Below are positions 1-6,281 of a DNA stretch of 6,733 bases, in pieces. Every line of letters begins with the position of its first letter. Position 1 is the stretch's first letter. Source of the DNA: Thermoproteota archaeon (GTDB taxonomy: Archaea > Thermoproteota > Methanomethylicia > Culexarchaeales > Culexmicrobiaceae). The stretch covers positions 1 through 6,733 of the forward strand of contig QMQW01000020.1 of the NCBI GenBank assembly GCA_003650625.1. The letters are read 5' to 3'. The translations under genes were made by a program, and so were the position numbers. The notes beneath the pieces are model-generated. The model saw only the letters and a list, made by a program, of their open reading frames with translations, was not told the origin of the DNA and did no database searches.

Positions 1-1
1 C

Positions 2-1450
2 ACAATTTATGGCGGAGTCAGAGAGGTTGGTGGGACGAAAATTCTAGTTGAGTCGAATGATGAGCGATTTCTTCTCGACTTCGGCAAGCAGCATAGTAGC
101 TGGCTGAAATACTACGAATACCCCTTCTCCCTTCCGAAGACTATTGATGAGCTAATAATGCTTGGATTGACTCCTCCACCTAAGGGTCCTCTCGAGAACA
201 TTTACACTAGCTTCAGTAAGGAGGATGGAGATGTTGATAAGGAACTTGAGACAGGCATTTCAGCCTGCATATTCTCACATGCACACAGCGATCATGTCGG
301 CCACGCATTTCTGCTTAATAGGAGGATAAGGCTTTTCTTCGGAGAGGCTGCCTGGGAGATTGTCAAAGCTAGGCTTGATTACAGCGTTAAGGGGAGTATT
401 GAAGATCTAAGCTTTGGCTTTAGCTTGTCAAATGGAAACGTTAATGTTTTCAGGTCTAAGACCAGGATCAGCAATTTAACTTCAGAAATTACTGCTTTCT
501 CGGTTGATCATAGCGTTCCAGGGAGCTATGCCTTTCTCATTGATTTAGGTGATAAGCGCTTAGCCTATACTGGGGATTTCAGGTGGCATGGTCCTGCAGG
601 GCACTTGACATCTAGGTTTGCTGAGCGGCTCAGGGACTTTGAAGCTGACATTCTAATTTGCGAGGGCACTCAGTTTTCAAATATAAACTTCTTAACTGAG
701 GCTGACGTTGAGAGGGAGGCTAAAGCGCTGGTTTCAAGCTCAAGGAAGCTCGTAGTTGTTAATCTTTCTCCACTTGATATTGATCGGCTGCACACCTTCT
801 TCAAAGTGGCTGAAGCTTGTGGTAGGAAGCTGGTTTTGAACGTCAAGTTGGCGGCAGTACTTGCTAGGCTAGCAAAAATGAGGATTGAAAGTTATCCTAA
901 CTTGAAAGATCTGCTTATTTATTATCCAAAGAGGAAAAGGATGATGAAGTGGAAGAAGTCTTTTCTTTCAGGGGCCATTGGGTTGCCTTTCGATGTTAGG
1001 TTTAGCGAGCGGGAATATGCGCTTGGCTCGCTTTACGGTGGGGCTGTGGAGGCCGAAGATGTTTTGAAAAATCCTGGGAACTACATTTTGGTAACTTCCT
1101 ACTACTCCTATGAGGACTTGGTGGAGCTTTACAGGTGTAGTAAAGGTGGTTTTCGAAGCTCACTCGAAGGCGGAGTCTACGTAATGAGCACTTCTGAGCC
1201 ATTTGAGGAGGAGCTTGAAATCAAATTTGAGAAGCTTAAGAATTGGATCAGAATTTTGGGCATGACTTACTACCCCATTCACAGTTCGGGTCACATTAGG
1301 CCGCTTGACTTGAAGCGCTTCTTGGAGTACGTTAAAGTTAAATGCGTAGTTCCAGTTCACAGTGAAGCTCCGCATTTTATGATTAGCTTTGTTAGGGACT
1401 TGAACTTGAAGGTTGTAAATCCAGTGAGGGGTAGGCCTATCGAGTTTTAA
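2..1450 (+). CDS. RNase J-like metallo-beta-lactamase/beta-CASP nuclease (5' end outside window)
   Basis: Seen: the frame is open from base 2. The 52 codons before the first in-window ATG (158) encode the typical N-terminal MBL strands, with GGVREVGGTK and LDFGK, so the true start lies left of the window. About 482 residues are visible. The zinc-site motifs are HAHSDH at 278-295, the third-motif His at 509-511 (VDHS) and the Asp at 575-577 (YTGDF). The beta-CASP motifs are A (CEGT, Glu at 662-664), B (SSGH, His at 1292-1294) and C (PVHSE, His at 1358-1360). All metal and catalytic positions are intact. Family knowledge: beta-CASP proteins are zinc-dependent RNA (sometimes DNA) nucleases, and a His in motif C is typical of RNA-acting members such as RNase J and CPSF73. 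Inference: a cytoplasmic RNase for RNA maturation or decay. There is no KH domain in the visible part, unlike aCPSF1-type FttA proteins. The exact subfamily (aRNase J or a paralogue) is uncertain. The stop codon abuts that of the convergent transporter gene. Confidence 0.88.
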   Translation, partial: TIYGGVREVGGTKILVESNDERFLLDFGKQHSSWLKYYEYPFSLPKTIDELIMLGLTPPPKGPLENIYTSFSKEDGDVDKELETGISACIFSHAHSDHVGHAFLLNRRIRLFFGEAAWEIVKARLDYSVKGSIEDLSFGFSLSNGNVNVFRSKTRISNLTSEITAFSVDHSVPGSYAFLIDLGDKRLAYTGDFRWHGPAGHLTSRFAERLRDFEADILICEGTQFSNINFLTEADVEREAKALVSSSRKLVVVNLSPLDIDRLHTFFKVAEACGRKLVLNVKLAAVLARLAKMRIESYPNLKDLLIYYPKRKRMMKWKKSFLSGAIGLPFDVRFSEREYALGSLYGGAVEAEDVLKNPGNYILVTSYYSYEDLVELYRCSKGGFRSSLEGGVYVMSTSEPFEEELEIKFEKLKNWIRILGMTYYPIHSSGHIRPLDLKRFLEYVKVKCVVPVHSEAPHFMISFVRDLNLKVVNPVRGRPIEF

Positions 1451-2521
1451 TTATAGAGGTATAACTATTATTTGGTTGAGGATGGTGAATATTGCCATGC
1501 ACATTAGTGCGGTGGTTGGAACAGTTATTATCCAGGTTATGACTAGTCTTATCACGGTTCTCGTATTTATTGACTTGTAGCTTTTAGCTAGGCCTACGCC
1601 AATTATTGAGCCGTTGCTCGCTAGGGAAGTTGATATTGGAAGGCCGTAGCCGAATATCATGTATGGAATAGTCGTGAACAGGTATACTACTATTGCATTG
1701 CTTATTTCTGCTGCTAAGCCCATTACTAGGTCTATTCTAGTTATTCTGAAAGCAACTGTTTCGATTACTCTTCTTCCCCAAGTTAATCCTCCAATTGCTA
1801 TTCCCAAAGCTCCAAATGCAGATAGTAGTATCATTGCAGTGTAGTCCGGAACTCTTCCAAGCTTTTCCGCAACTGTCACGTATACTCCTGTGGCGTTTCC
1901 AACGTCGTTTGCGCCGAAGGAGTATGCTGAGAAGCATAGGGATATAAGTAGAAGCCATGAAATTACTTTCTGAATGCCCTCAGTCCACTTTCTCTTAATT
2001 AGGATTTTCTTTAGAGCCGTGTATATCGAGTATGCTAAAGCCATTGAGCATAGTGGAGATGAAATCCAGCTTAGAAATACCTTTTGAAGTATTCCGAAAT
2101 TTACGTTTTCAACACCATGAGCTGCTATTCCGTATCCGACAACGCTTCCAATAGTTGCGTAGGTGACTGACACGTCTAGGCCCTTGTAGGAGCATATCAA
2201 GACCCATAATGCTGCTGTCAGTGAAATTGTTATTGCTCCTAGTAGTTCGACTTCAGGAACTATTCCCTTTCCAATGGTTTTCATAACTTGATATCCTTGA
2301 AGTAGCGCGCCTATTCCTGTGAAGGTTGCAAAGAGAATAACTGCATTTCTTACTGAAATTACTCCAGCTCCTACGGCGCAGTCTGTTGGCGTTGCTGCGT
2401 CATTTGCTCCAAGACTTATTGCAGTTAAAAATGATAGTGCCAGCCCGATGCCTAGAAGTATTGTTGCAAGATCTATCACCGCATCTTTGACCTCCAACTT
2501 GGTCAAATGTAGTTGAATCAT
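1451..2521 (-). CDS. PiT-family inorganic phosphate transporter
   Basis: Integral membrane protein of 356 residues with about ten hydrophobic segments (roughly 17-36, 57-75, 93-111, 117-135, 147-168, 186-204, 226-246, 266-289, 292-312, 324-350). Seen: it shows the internal duplication of the PiT family (PF01384). The signature GAND occurs at residues 38-41 and again at 203-206, and the second signature appears as DVSVTYATIG (116-125) and PISTSLASNG (295-304). Family knowledge: PiT proteins import phosphate with Na+ or H+. A cytoplasmic basic loop (about 170-185) separates the halves. Oddities: the first GAND box continues AATP rather than the common AANA, and the usual PVSTTH Thr-His is replaced by Val-Thr-Tyr and by Thr-Ser-Leu, so substrate and coupling ion are less certain. 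Start: ATG at 2521 gives the longest frame. GTG at 2479 is a serious alternative; it gives 342 residues beginning just before helix 1 and has a GGAGGT at 2495-2490. The DUF47 partner lies one gene away on the other strand. Confidence 0.88.
   Translation of the reverse strand: MIQLHLTKLEVKDAVIDLATILLGIGLALSFLTAISLGANDAATPTDCAVGAGVISVRNAVILFATFTGIGALLQGYQVMKTIGKGIVPEVELLGAITISLTAALWVLICSYKGLDVSVTYATIGSVVGYGIAAHGVENVNFGILQKVFLSWISSPLCSMALAYSIYTALKKILIKRKWTEGIQKVISWLLLISLCFSAYSFGANDVGNATGVYVTVAEKLGRVPDYTAMILLSAFGALGIAIGGLTWGRRVIETVAFRITRIDLVMGLAAEISNAIVVYLFTTIPYMIFGYGLPISTSLASNGSIIGVGLAKSYKSINTRTVIRLVITWIITVPTTALMCMAIFTILNQIIVIPL
2490..2495 (-). promoter_or_regulatory. Candidate Shine-Dalgarno (GGAGGT) for the PiT gene
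   Basis: On the minus strand GGAGGT sits inside the longest PiT reading frame, 10 bases before an in-frame GTG at 2479. If used, translation begins right before the first membrane helix, as is usual in PiT proteins. The spacing is on the long side and the motif could be a chance encoding of residues in the Leu-Glu-Val stretch. Confidence 0.35.
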
Positions 2522-2525
2522 TAAG

Positions 2526-2542
2526 CTTAAAAGCGTTTTTAA
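2526..2542. promoter_or_regulatory. Divergent promoter region with back-to-back TATA-like boxes
   Basis: The gap between the transporter (leftward) and methyltransferase (rightward) genes contains TTAAAA (2527-2532), a 4-base spacer, and TTTTAA (2537-2542): a 16-bp inverted repeat of two TATA-like hexamers. Read rightward, CTTAAAAG at 2526-2533 is centred about 27 bases before the GTG at 2557, the archaeal TATA distance for a leaderless transcript. Read leftward, the same region predicts a transcript start inside the longest PiT frame at roughly 2503-2513. A separate 10-bp palindrome (TTAAGCTTAA, 2521-2530) overlaps it. Promoter roles are inferred from spacing alone. Confidence 0.5.
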
Positions 2543-2556
2543 CAGCTACATTGGAT

Positions 2557-3558
2557 GTGAAGATTCTCGTAACGTTGGAAGACTATACTTCTGGTAAGGA
2601 GCATAAAATAGCTAAGATTTTAGAGAGTGCTCTGAATAATGCTGGAATTAAAGCTGAAGTTGAATTTGACCGTGAAAAGCCCTTGAAGCGCTTGATGGTT
2701 AAGTTTGAGGGTGACTTGCTGAGGGCTCTTGAAGTTCTTAGAGGAATTCCTGAGGTTTCTAGGTTAATTCCAATTTTCTATGAGAGGCTGCCTCCGAGCA
2801 TTGAGCTTGCCACTTTAAAGTCGATTGAAGCGTTGAGGAAGTTGATTGGCAGGTATGGCTCTGGCACGTTTAAAATTGAAGTTAAGAAGATTGATGACGC
2901 CTCATTCAGGATTGGAGAGAGCAGCGTGGAGCTTTGCAGAATTATTGGATTTGAAATTTCTAGGAATTTGGCGCTGAGAGTCGACGTTAAAGATCCGGAC
3001 TACGTTGTTTACATTCAATTCGGTAGTAGTGGAATGGCTATTGGTGTTTCGCTGGGGCGCTTTTATAGGAAGTTCAGGAAGCACTTGCCTTCAAACTTCT
3101 TCCAGAAGTATGTAATTGTTTTTGAGAAGCCTAAGACTGCCTACGAGATCATGGACATGCTTAGGCTCTGTGCAGCATTAAATGTTGAGCTTAGAATTGT
3201 AGGGGCTCGTAGAGACAAGGTTGATAAGGCTTTACGCGCAATTGGTGGAGTTGCTGATCAAGTTAAGTTGAAGATTTACGATAACTTGATCGAAGCATTA
3301 AAGGATTTGTATCCAATTGGCTTCAGTGTTAGCGCTTCATTAAATGAGGAGGACTTCCTGAAAGTAGCCTTCTCCCGTGAGGATAAGCTAGGTATATTAA
3401 TTGGAAATGAGTTTGAAGGGCTGAGCATTGAAGCTAGACATGCAGCAAAAGGCCTTTTTAGGTTGGGGCCTCGAACGCAGTTTTCGATGAGGAGCAGTAC
3501 TGCTGCAGCCTATATTCTAGGCTTGTTGGCTTCAGTGAAGCTGACTCGCCGTAAGTAA
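2557..3558 (+). CDS. THUMP-SPOUT RNA (probably tRNA) methyltransferase
   Basis: A 333-residue soluble protein. Seen, numbering from GTG 2557: an N-terminal alpha/beta region (1-80) starting KILVTLED; a THUMP-like segment (about 105-165) with the characteristic RVDVKDPDYVVYIQ; and a C-terminal SPOUT domain (about 184-330). The SPOUT domain carries the knot motifs ILIGNEFEGLS (280-290) and SMRSSTAAAYILGLL (310-324), which match TrmH-type motifs 2 and 3 that bind S-adenosylmethionine. Family knowledge: THUMP domains bind the tRNA acceptor end and SPOUT domains methylate RNA, often at ribose 2'-O. From memory, an archaeal THUMP-SPOUT enzyme (TrmTS of Thermococcus) has been reported to make a 2'-O-methyl mark near tRNA position 6; whether this protein is its orthologue is inference. 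Start: TTG 2551 is possible and adds two residues, but GTG 2557 fits the upstream TATA box as a leaderless start. It lies between the two phosphate-transport genes. Confidence 0.8.
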   Translation: MKILVTLEDYTSGKEHKIAKILESALNNAGIKAEVEFDREKPLKRLMVKFEGDLLRALEVLRGIPEVSRLIPIFYERLPPSIELATLKSIEALRKLIGRYGSGTFKIEVKKIDDASFRIGESSVELCRIIGFEISRNLALRVDVKDPDYVVYIQFGSSGMAIGVSLGRFYRKFRKHLPSNFFQKYVIVFEKPKTAYEIMDMLRLCAALNVELRIVGARRDKVDKALRAIGGVADQVKLKIYDNLIEALKDLYPIGFSVSASLNEEDFLKVAFSREDKLGILIGNEFEGLSIEARHAAKGLFRLGPRTQFSMRSSTAAAYILGLLASVKLTRRK

Positions 3559-3577
3559 TTATTAAATATCCGAAATG

Positions 3578-3585
3578 CTTATATC
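3578..3585 (+). promoter_or_regulatory. TATA-like box before the DUF47 gene
   Basis: GCTTATAT preceded by purine-rich CGAAAT (a BRE-like context) in the 44-base gap after the methyltransferase. It suggests the DUF47 gene has its own promoter. A start of transcription 25-27 bases downstream would be near 3607, slightly downstream of the ATG at 3603, which is one reason to consider the later TTG start at 3624. Confidence 0.45.
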
Positions 3586-3602
3586 AAATCAATTCAAAAT
3601 CA

Positions 3603-4301
3603 ATGTCTCTCGGAGGTTTGAAGTTGTTTAAGTCCACGTACTCCGCCTTTTGGTTTGGGAAGAAGAGGGAAATTGAAATTTTAAATATTTGTCGTGTTCA
3701 CCTTGAAACCATTTTGTCGGTTATTTCCGCTACTCGGGACCTTGTTTACGCTGTTTGTGATGGTGAATACGATAAGGCTTGTGAGATTTTTAAGTTGGTT
3801 TTTGATAGGGAGCGTGAAGCTGATGATGTTAAGGAGAGAATTTTAGATGAGCTTTCTAAAGGTCCTTTTCATCCCATTGATAGAGAGGAGATCATTCACC
3901 TAGTTTTAACTGCGGATGACTTAGCTGCCAATGCTAAGTCTGCAGGTAGAAAGTTATGCTTGGCGAAGCCTGAAGACATGCCTGAGTGCGTAAAGGTGCA
4001 GTTGAAGAAGATGGCTGACATGGTTTATGATATTGGCTGTAAGCTTAAAGAAGCCTTCACAACGCTTATTGAAAATCCAAGGAAAGCTATCGATGTTGCT
4101 GAAGCTGTTGAGCGATTGGAGGAGGCAATTGACGAGCATAGGGTTGACTTGCTAATTAAAATTTTGAAGTGGGGAGATGAAGCCAAGAAGATAAGCCACT
4201 GGCTAATGGTTAAAGAGGCTGTTGAGAACTTGGAGATGGTAGCTGACAAGGCTGAGGATACTGCTGATGTGATTAGGGCGATATCGATAATTAAGGCGTA
4301 A
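3603..4301 (+). CDS. DUF47/PhoU-like phosphate transport accessory protein
   Basis: A 232-residue, almost entirely helical soluble protein without membrane segments. Seen: the N-terminal FWFGKKRE (16-23) typical of the DUF47 (PF01865) family, then long helices. Acidic metal-binding-type clusters resembling PhoU E(D)xxxD motifs occur at EREADD (70-75), TADDLAAN (103-110) and LEMVADKAEDTAD (210-222). These lie at the expected spacing in two pseudo-repeats of a three-helix bundle. Length fits the usual 200-230 residues. Family knowledge: DUF47 proteins are commonly encoded beside PiT transporters and are thought to control them. Inference: it regulates the PiT protein encoded about 1 kb to the left on the opposite strand. 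Start: ATG 3603 gives the full frame. TTG 3624 is a strong rival because GGAGGT lies 6 bases before it; it would give 225 residues beginning MFKSTYSAF. Confidence 0.86.
   Translation: MSLGGLKLFKSTYSAFWFGKKREIEILNICRVHLETILSVISATRDLVYAVCDGEYDKACEIFKLVFDREREADDVKERILDELSKGPFHPIDREEIIHLVLTADDLAANAKSAGRKLCLAKPEDMPECVKVQLKKMADMVYDIGCKLKEAFTTLIENPRKAIDVAEAVERLEEAIDEHRVDLLIKILKWGDEAKKISHWLMVKEAVENLEMVADKAEDTADVIRAISIIKA
3612..3617 (+). promoter_or_regulatory. Candidate Shine-Dalgarno (GGAGGT) inside the DUF47 frame
   Basis: A perfect GGAGGT ends 6 bases before an in-frame TTG (3624). It falls within the first codons of the longest frame (the Gly-Gly pair), so it could be coincidental, but the spacing is ideal and the upstream TATA box predicts an RNA start close to 3607. 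Confidence 0.45.
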
Positions 4302-4318
4302 TAACGTATTGCGCTTTA

Positions 4319-4326
4319 TTTAAATA
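4319..4326 (+). promoter_or_regulatory. TATA-like box before the PIN-ATPase-KH gene
   Basis: TTTAAATA in the 50-base gap after the DUF47 gene, centred about 26 bases before position 4348. It would give a very short leader carrying the GGTGA ribosome-binding site that precedes ATG 4361. Confidence 0.5.
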
Positions 4327-4350
4327 TTAGAACCCTATTTTTAGCTCTAA

Positions 4351-4355
4351 GGTGA
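4351..4355 (+). promoter_or_regulatory. Shine-Dalgarno (GGTGA) deciding the PIN-ATPase start
   Basis: GGTGA is complementary to the 16S 3' tail and stands 5 bases before ATG 4361. The competing GTG start at 4352 lies inside this same motif, so the ATG is preferred; the proteins differ by three residues. Confidence 0.5.
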
Positions 4356-4360
4356 AGTTG

Positions 4361-6172
4361 ATGGAGAAAGTAGTTCCGGATACTAGCGTATTAATAGATG
4401 GTAGGATGACCAAGCTAGTTGAAAGTGGAGAGCTAGTTGACGTTGAAATTATAATTCCTGAAGCTGTCTTAGATGAACTTCAAGCTCAAGCCTCACTTGG
4501 GCGTGAAGTCGGCTTTACTGGTTTAGAGGAAGTTCTCAAGTTGAGGAAGATAGCTAAGGAGAAAAAGGGCATTAAAGTGACCTGCGTTGGAGAGCGCCCT
4601 ACGCTTGAGGAAATTCAGCTTGCTAGGAAGGGGAGAATTGACGCTTTAATTAGAGATGTAGCGCGTGACTATAATGCTACTCTAATTACTAGCGATTATG
4701 TTCAAGCTTTGGTCGCAGAGGCTGAGGGTATTCGAGTTATGTACATCGAGCCTGAGGCGCCTAAGGTGAAGGTTAAGCTTGAAGATTTCTTCACGCCTGA
4801 CACCATGAGCGTGCACTTGAAGGAGGGGGTTCCTCCATATGCTAAGAGAGGAACTCCAGGGAATTGGCGTTTAATTAAAATTAGAGATGAGCCCTGCAGT
4901 AAAGCTGAGCTCGAGTACATCGTGAGAGATATTCTTAGGCGGGCTCGCTTCAAAACTGATGCTTTTGTGGAAATTAGTAGGCAAGGTGCCATGGTTATTC
5001 AGCTCGGCACTTATAGGATTGCTATTGCAAGACCTCCATTTTCAGATGGAATTGAAATTACAGCAGTTAGGCCTATAGTTAAAGTTACGCTTGAAGATTA
5101 TCGGCTTTCAAGGAGGTTGAAGCGCAGATTACTTGAGAAGGCTGAAGGAATTCTAATTTGCGGTCCTCCTGGAGCTGGAAAGTCCACGTTTGCATCTGCT
5201 CTAGCTGATTTTTATTGGAGAGAGAAGAGCGCCATAGTTAAGACTATGGAGGCTCCAAGGGACCTTCAGGTTGGGCCGGAAATAACTCAATATGCTCCGC
5301 TTGAGGGAGACTTCAGCAAGACTGCAGACATACTCTTGCTTGTGAGGCCGGATTACACGATTTTTGACGAGTTGAGGAAGTCCAGGGATTTCGCAGTGTT
5401 TGTAGACATGAGGTTAGCTGGCGTAGGAATGGTTGGAGTAGTTCACGCATCTTCGCCGATAGACGCAATTCAGAGATTTCTTGGAAGAGTTGACTTGGGG
5501 ATGGTGCCCCAAGTAATAGATACGGTGATTTTCATCAAGGACGGCGAGATAAGGAGTGTTTATGAGTTGTCTTTAACTGTTAAGGTTCCTCATGGAATGT
5601 ACGACCAAGACTTGGCTAGGCCCGTTATTGAAGTTAGGGATTTTGAAACTGGTGAGGTCGAATATGAGATTTACACTTTCGGGGAGGAAACCGTTGTTGT
5701 CCCAATTAAGAGGGAGAGGCGCGAGGACCTCGATAGAGTTGGGGAACGCGTATTATCTCTATTCAAGCAGTTTGATAAGCAAGCTGAAGTTGAAATGATT
5801 TCAAGCAAGATGGCGGTTGTGAGGGTTAGGCGTAGTCTAATGCCTCAAATAATTGGGCGCAATGGCAAGGTGATAAGCAAGCTTGAGAAGAGGCTTGGCG
5901 TTAGAATAAAGCTCTTGCCTAAAGAGGAGGGCGTAACTGCTAGGAATGTTGAACTTAAAGACTATTCGGTTAGGGAAACTAAGTCGTACTTAATATTCGA
6001 TTTCGGCAAGGATCTCGGCCATAGGCCGGTAGACATTTATGTGGACGGAGAGCTTGTAACCAACATCACTTTAGATAAGCGAGGGAGGCTGAAGCTTAGA
6101 TTAAGCAGCGAACTAGGCAAGCTTCTTCTTAATGCTCTTGAATCTGGGAAGAGCATAAGGTTCTTCACTTAG
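4361..6172 (+). CDS. pina: PIN domain-PilT/VirB11-type ATPase-KH domain protein (COG1855/PINA family)
   Basis: A 603-residue soluble protein. Domains numbered from ATG 4361. The N-terminal PIN nuclease-like domain (1-130) has its acidic residues visible: D7 in VVPDTS, E34 in IPEAVLDE, D94 in GRIDALI and D112 in TSDYV. A linker follows, then a secretion-type ATPase (about 240-410) with Walker A GPPGAGKST (268-276), Walker B YTIFDE (332-337) and a His box GVVHASSPIDAI (359-370). A KH domain with GRNG loop (499-502) lies about 480-520, followed by an 80-residue beta-rich tail. Family knowledge: this architecture is archaeal. A Sulfolobus member called PINA has been described as a hexameric ATPase that promotes Holliday-junction branch migration and interacts with Hjc, while PIN and KH domains also suggest RNA binding or cleavage. 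Inference: a DNA-repair or RNA-processing motor; the neighbours do not settle which. It is not a VapC toxin: no antitoxin is adjacent. An own promoter and a GGTGA ribosome site support the start. Confidence 0.87.
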   Translation: MEKVVPDTSVLIDGRMTKLVESGELVDVEIIIPEAVLDELQAQASLGREVGFTGLEEVLKLRKIAKEKKGIKVTCVGERPTLEEIQLARKGRIDALIRDVARDYNATLITSDYVQALVAEAEGIRVMYIEPEAPKVKVKLEDFFTPDTMSVHLKEGVPPYAKRGTPGNWRLIKIRDEPCSKAELEYIVRDILRRARFKTDAFVEISRQGAMVIQLGTYRIAIARPPFSDGIEITAVRPIVKVTLEDYRLSRRLKRRLLEKAEGILICGPPGAGKSTFASALADFYWREKSAIVKTMEAPRDLQVGPEITQYAPLEGDFSKTADILLLVRPDYTIFDELRKSRDFAVFVDMRLAGVGMVGVVHASSPIDAIQRFLGRVDLGMVPQVIDTVIFIKDGEIRSVYELSLTVKVPHGMYDQDLARPVIEVRDFETGEVEYEIYTFGEETVVVPIKRERREDLDRVGERVLSLFKQFDKQAEVEMISSKMAVVRVRRSLMPQIIGRNGKVISKLEKRLGVRIKLLPKEEGVTARNVELKDYSVRETKSYLIFDFGKDLGHRPVDIYVDGELVTNITLDKRGRLKLRLSSELGKLLLNALESGKSIRFFT

Positions 6173-6281
6173 CTTTCATCAATTTGATTTGCGCGGATGC
6201 TTGCCAATTAAATTACAGTCCATTGAATCAACCGTAAATGCTTAATAATCAAAAGCTTTTAAGGCTTTTAATGGTGTTGCG
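6173..6281. other. 109-base AT-rich intergenic region
   Basis: Between the PIN-ATPase-KH gene and the small membrane protein. Apart from the promoter-like end (6245-6272) I see no reading frame of useful length, no tRNA-like fold, and no strong hairpin followed by a T-run. The first 20 bases are moderately T-rich and could serve as a weak archaeal terminator. Confidence 0.4.
6255..6272 (+). promoter_or_regulatory. Tandem TATA-like repeats and GGTG site before the membrane-protein gene
   Basis: GCTTTTAA occurs twice, at 6255-6262 and 6264-6271, with a further AT box (TTAATAAT) at about 6242-6249. The upstream box would place RNA initiation near 6271, giving a leader of about 11 bases with GGTG (6273-6276) spaced 5 bases from ATG 6282. 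Which box is used cannot be decided by eye. Confidence 0.4.

Noticed and set aside
158..1450. Treating ATG 158 as the true start of the nuclease gene
   Set aside because: The 52 codons upstream are open in frame and encode conserved MBL N-terminal strands (GGVREVGGTK, LDFGK), so the gene runs off the left edge.
4361..4760. VapC-type toxin of a toxin-antitoxin pair
   Set aside because: The PIN domain is fused in frame to a secretion-type ATPase and KH domain, and no small antitoxin gene precedes it.
4702..4992. A 96-codon minus-strand frame inside the PIN-ATPase gene
   Set aside because: It lies wholly opposite a strongly conserved coding frame, shows no family motifs, and has a composition expected of a shadow frame.
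5160..5560. Type II/IV secretion or archaellum motor ATPase
   Set aside because: The ATPase core is PilT/VirB11-like, but the N-terminal PIN and C-terminal KH domains and the absence of pilin or membrane-platform genes point to the COG1855/PINA family.
6173..6281. Box C/D guide RNA on the minus strand (a TTGATGA near 6178)
   Set aside because: No convincing D, C' and D' boxes at the correct spacing were found around it.
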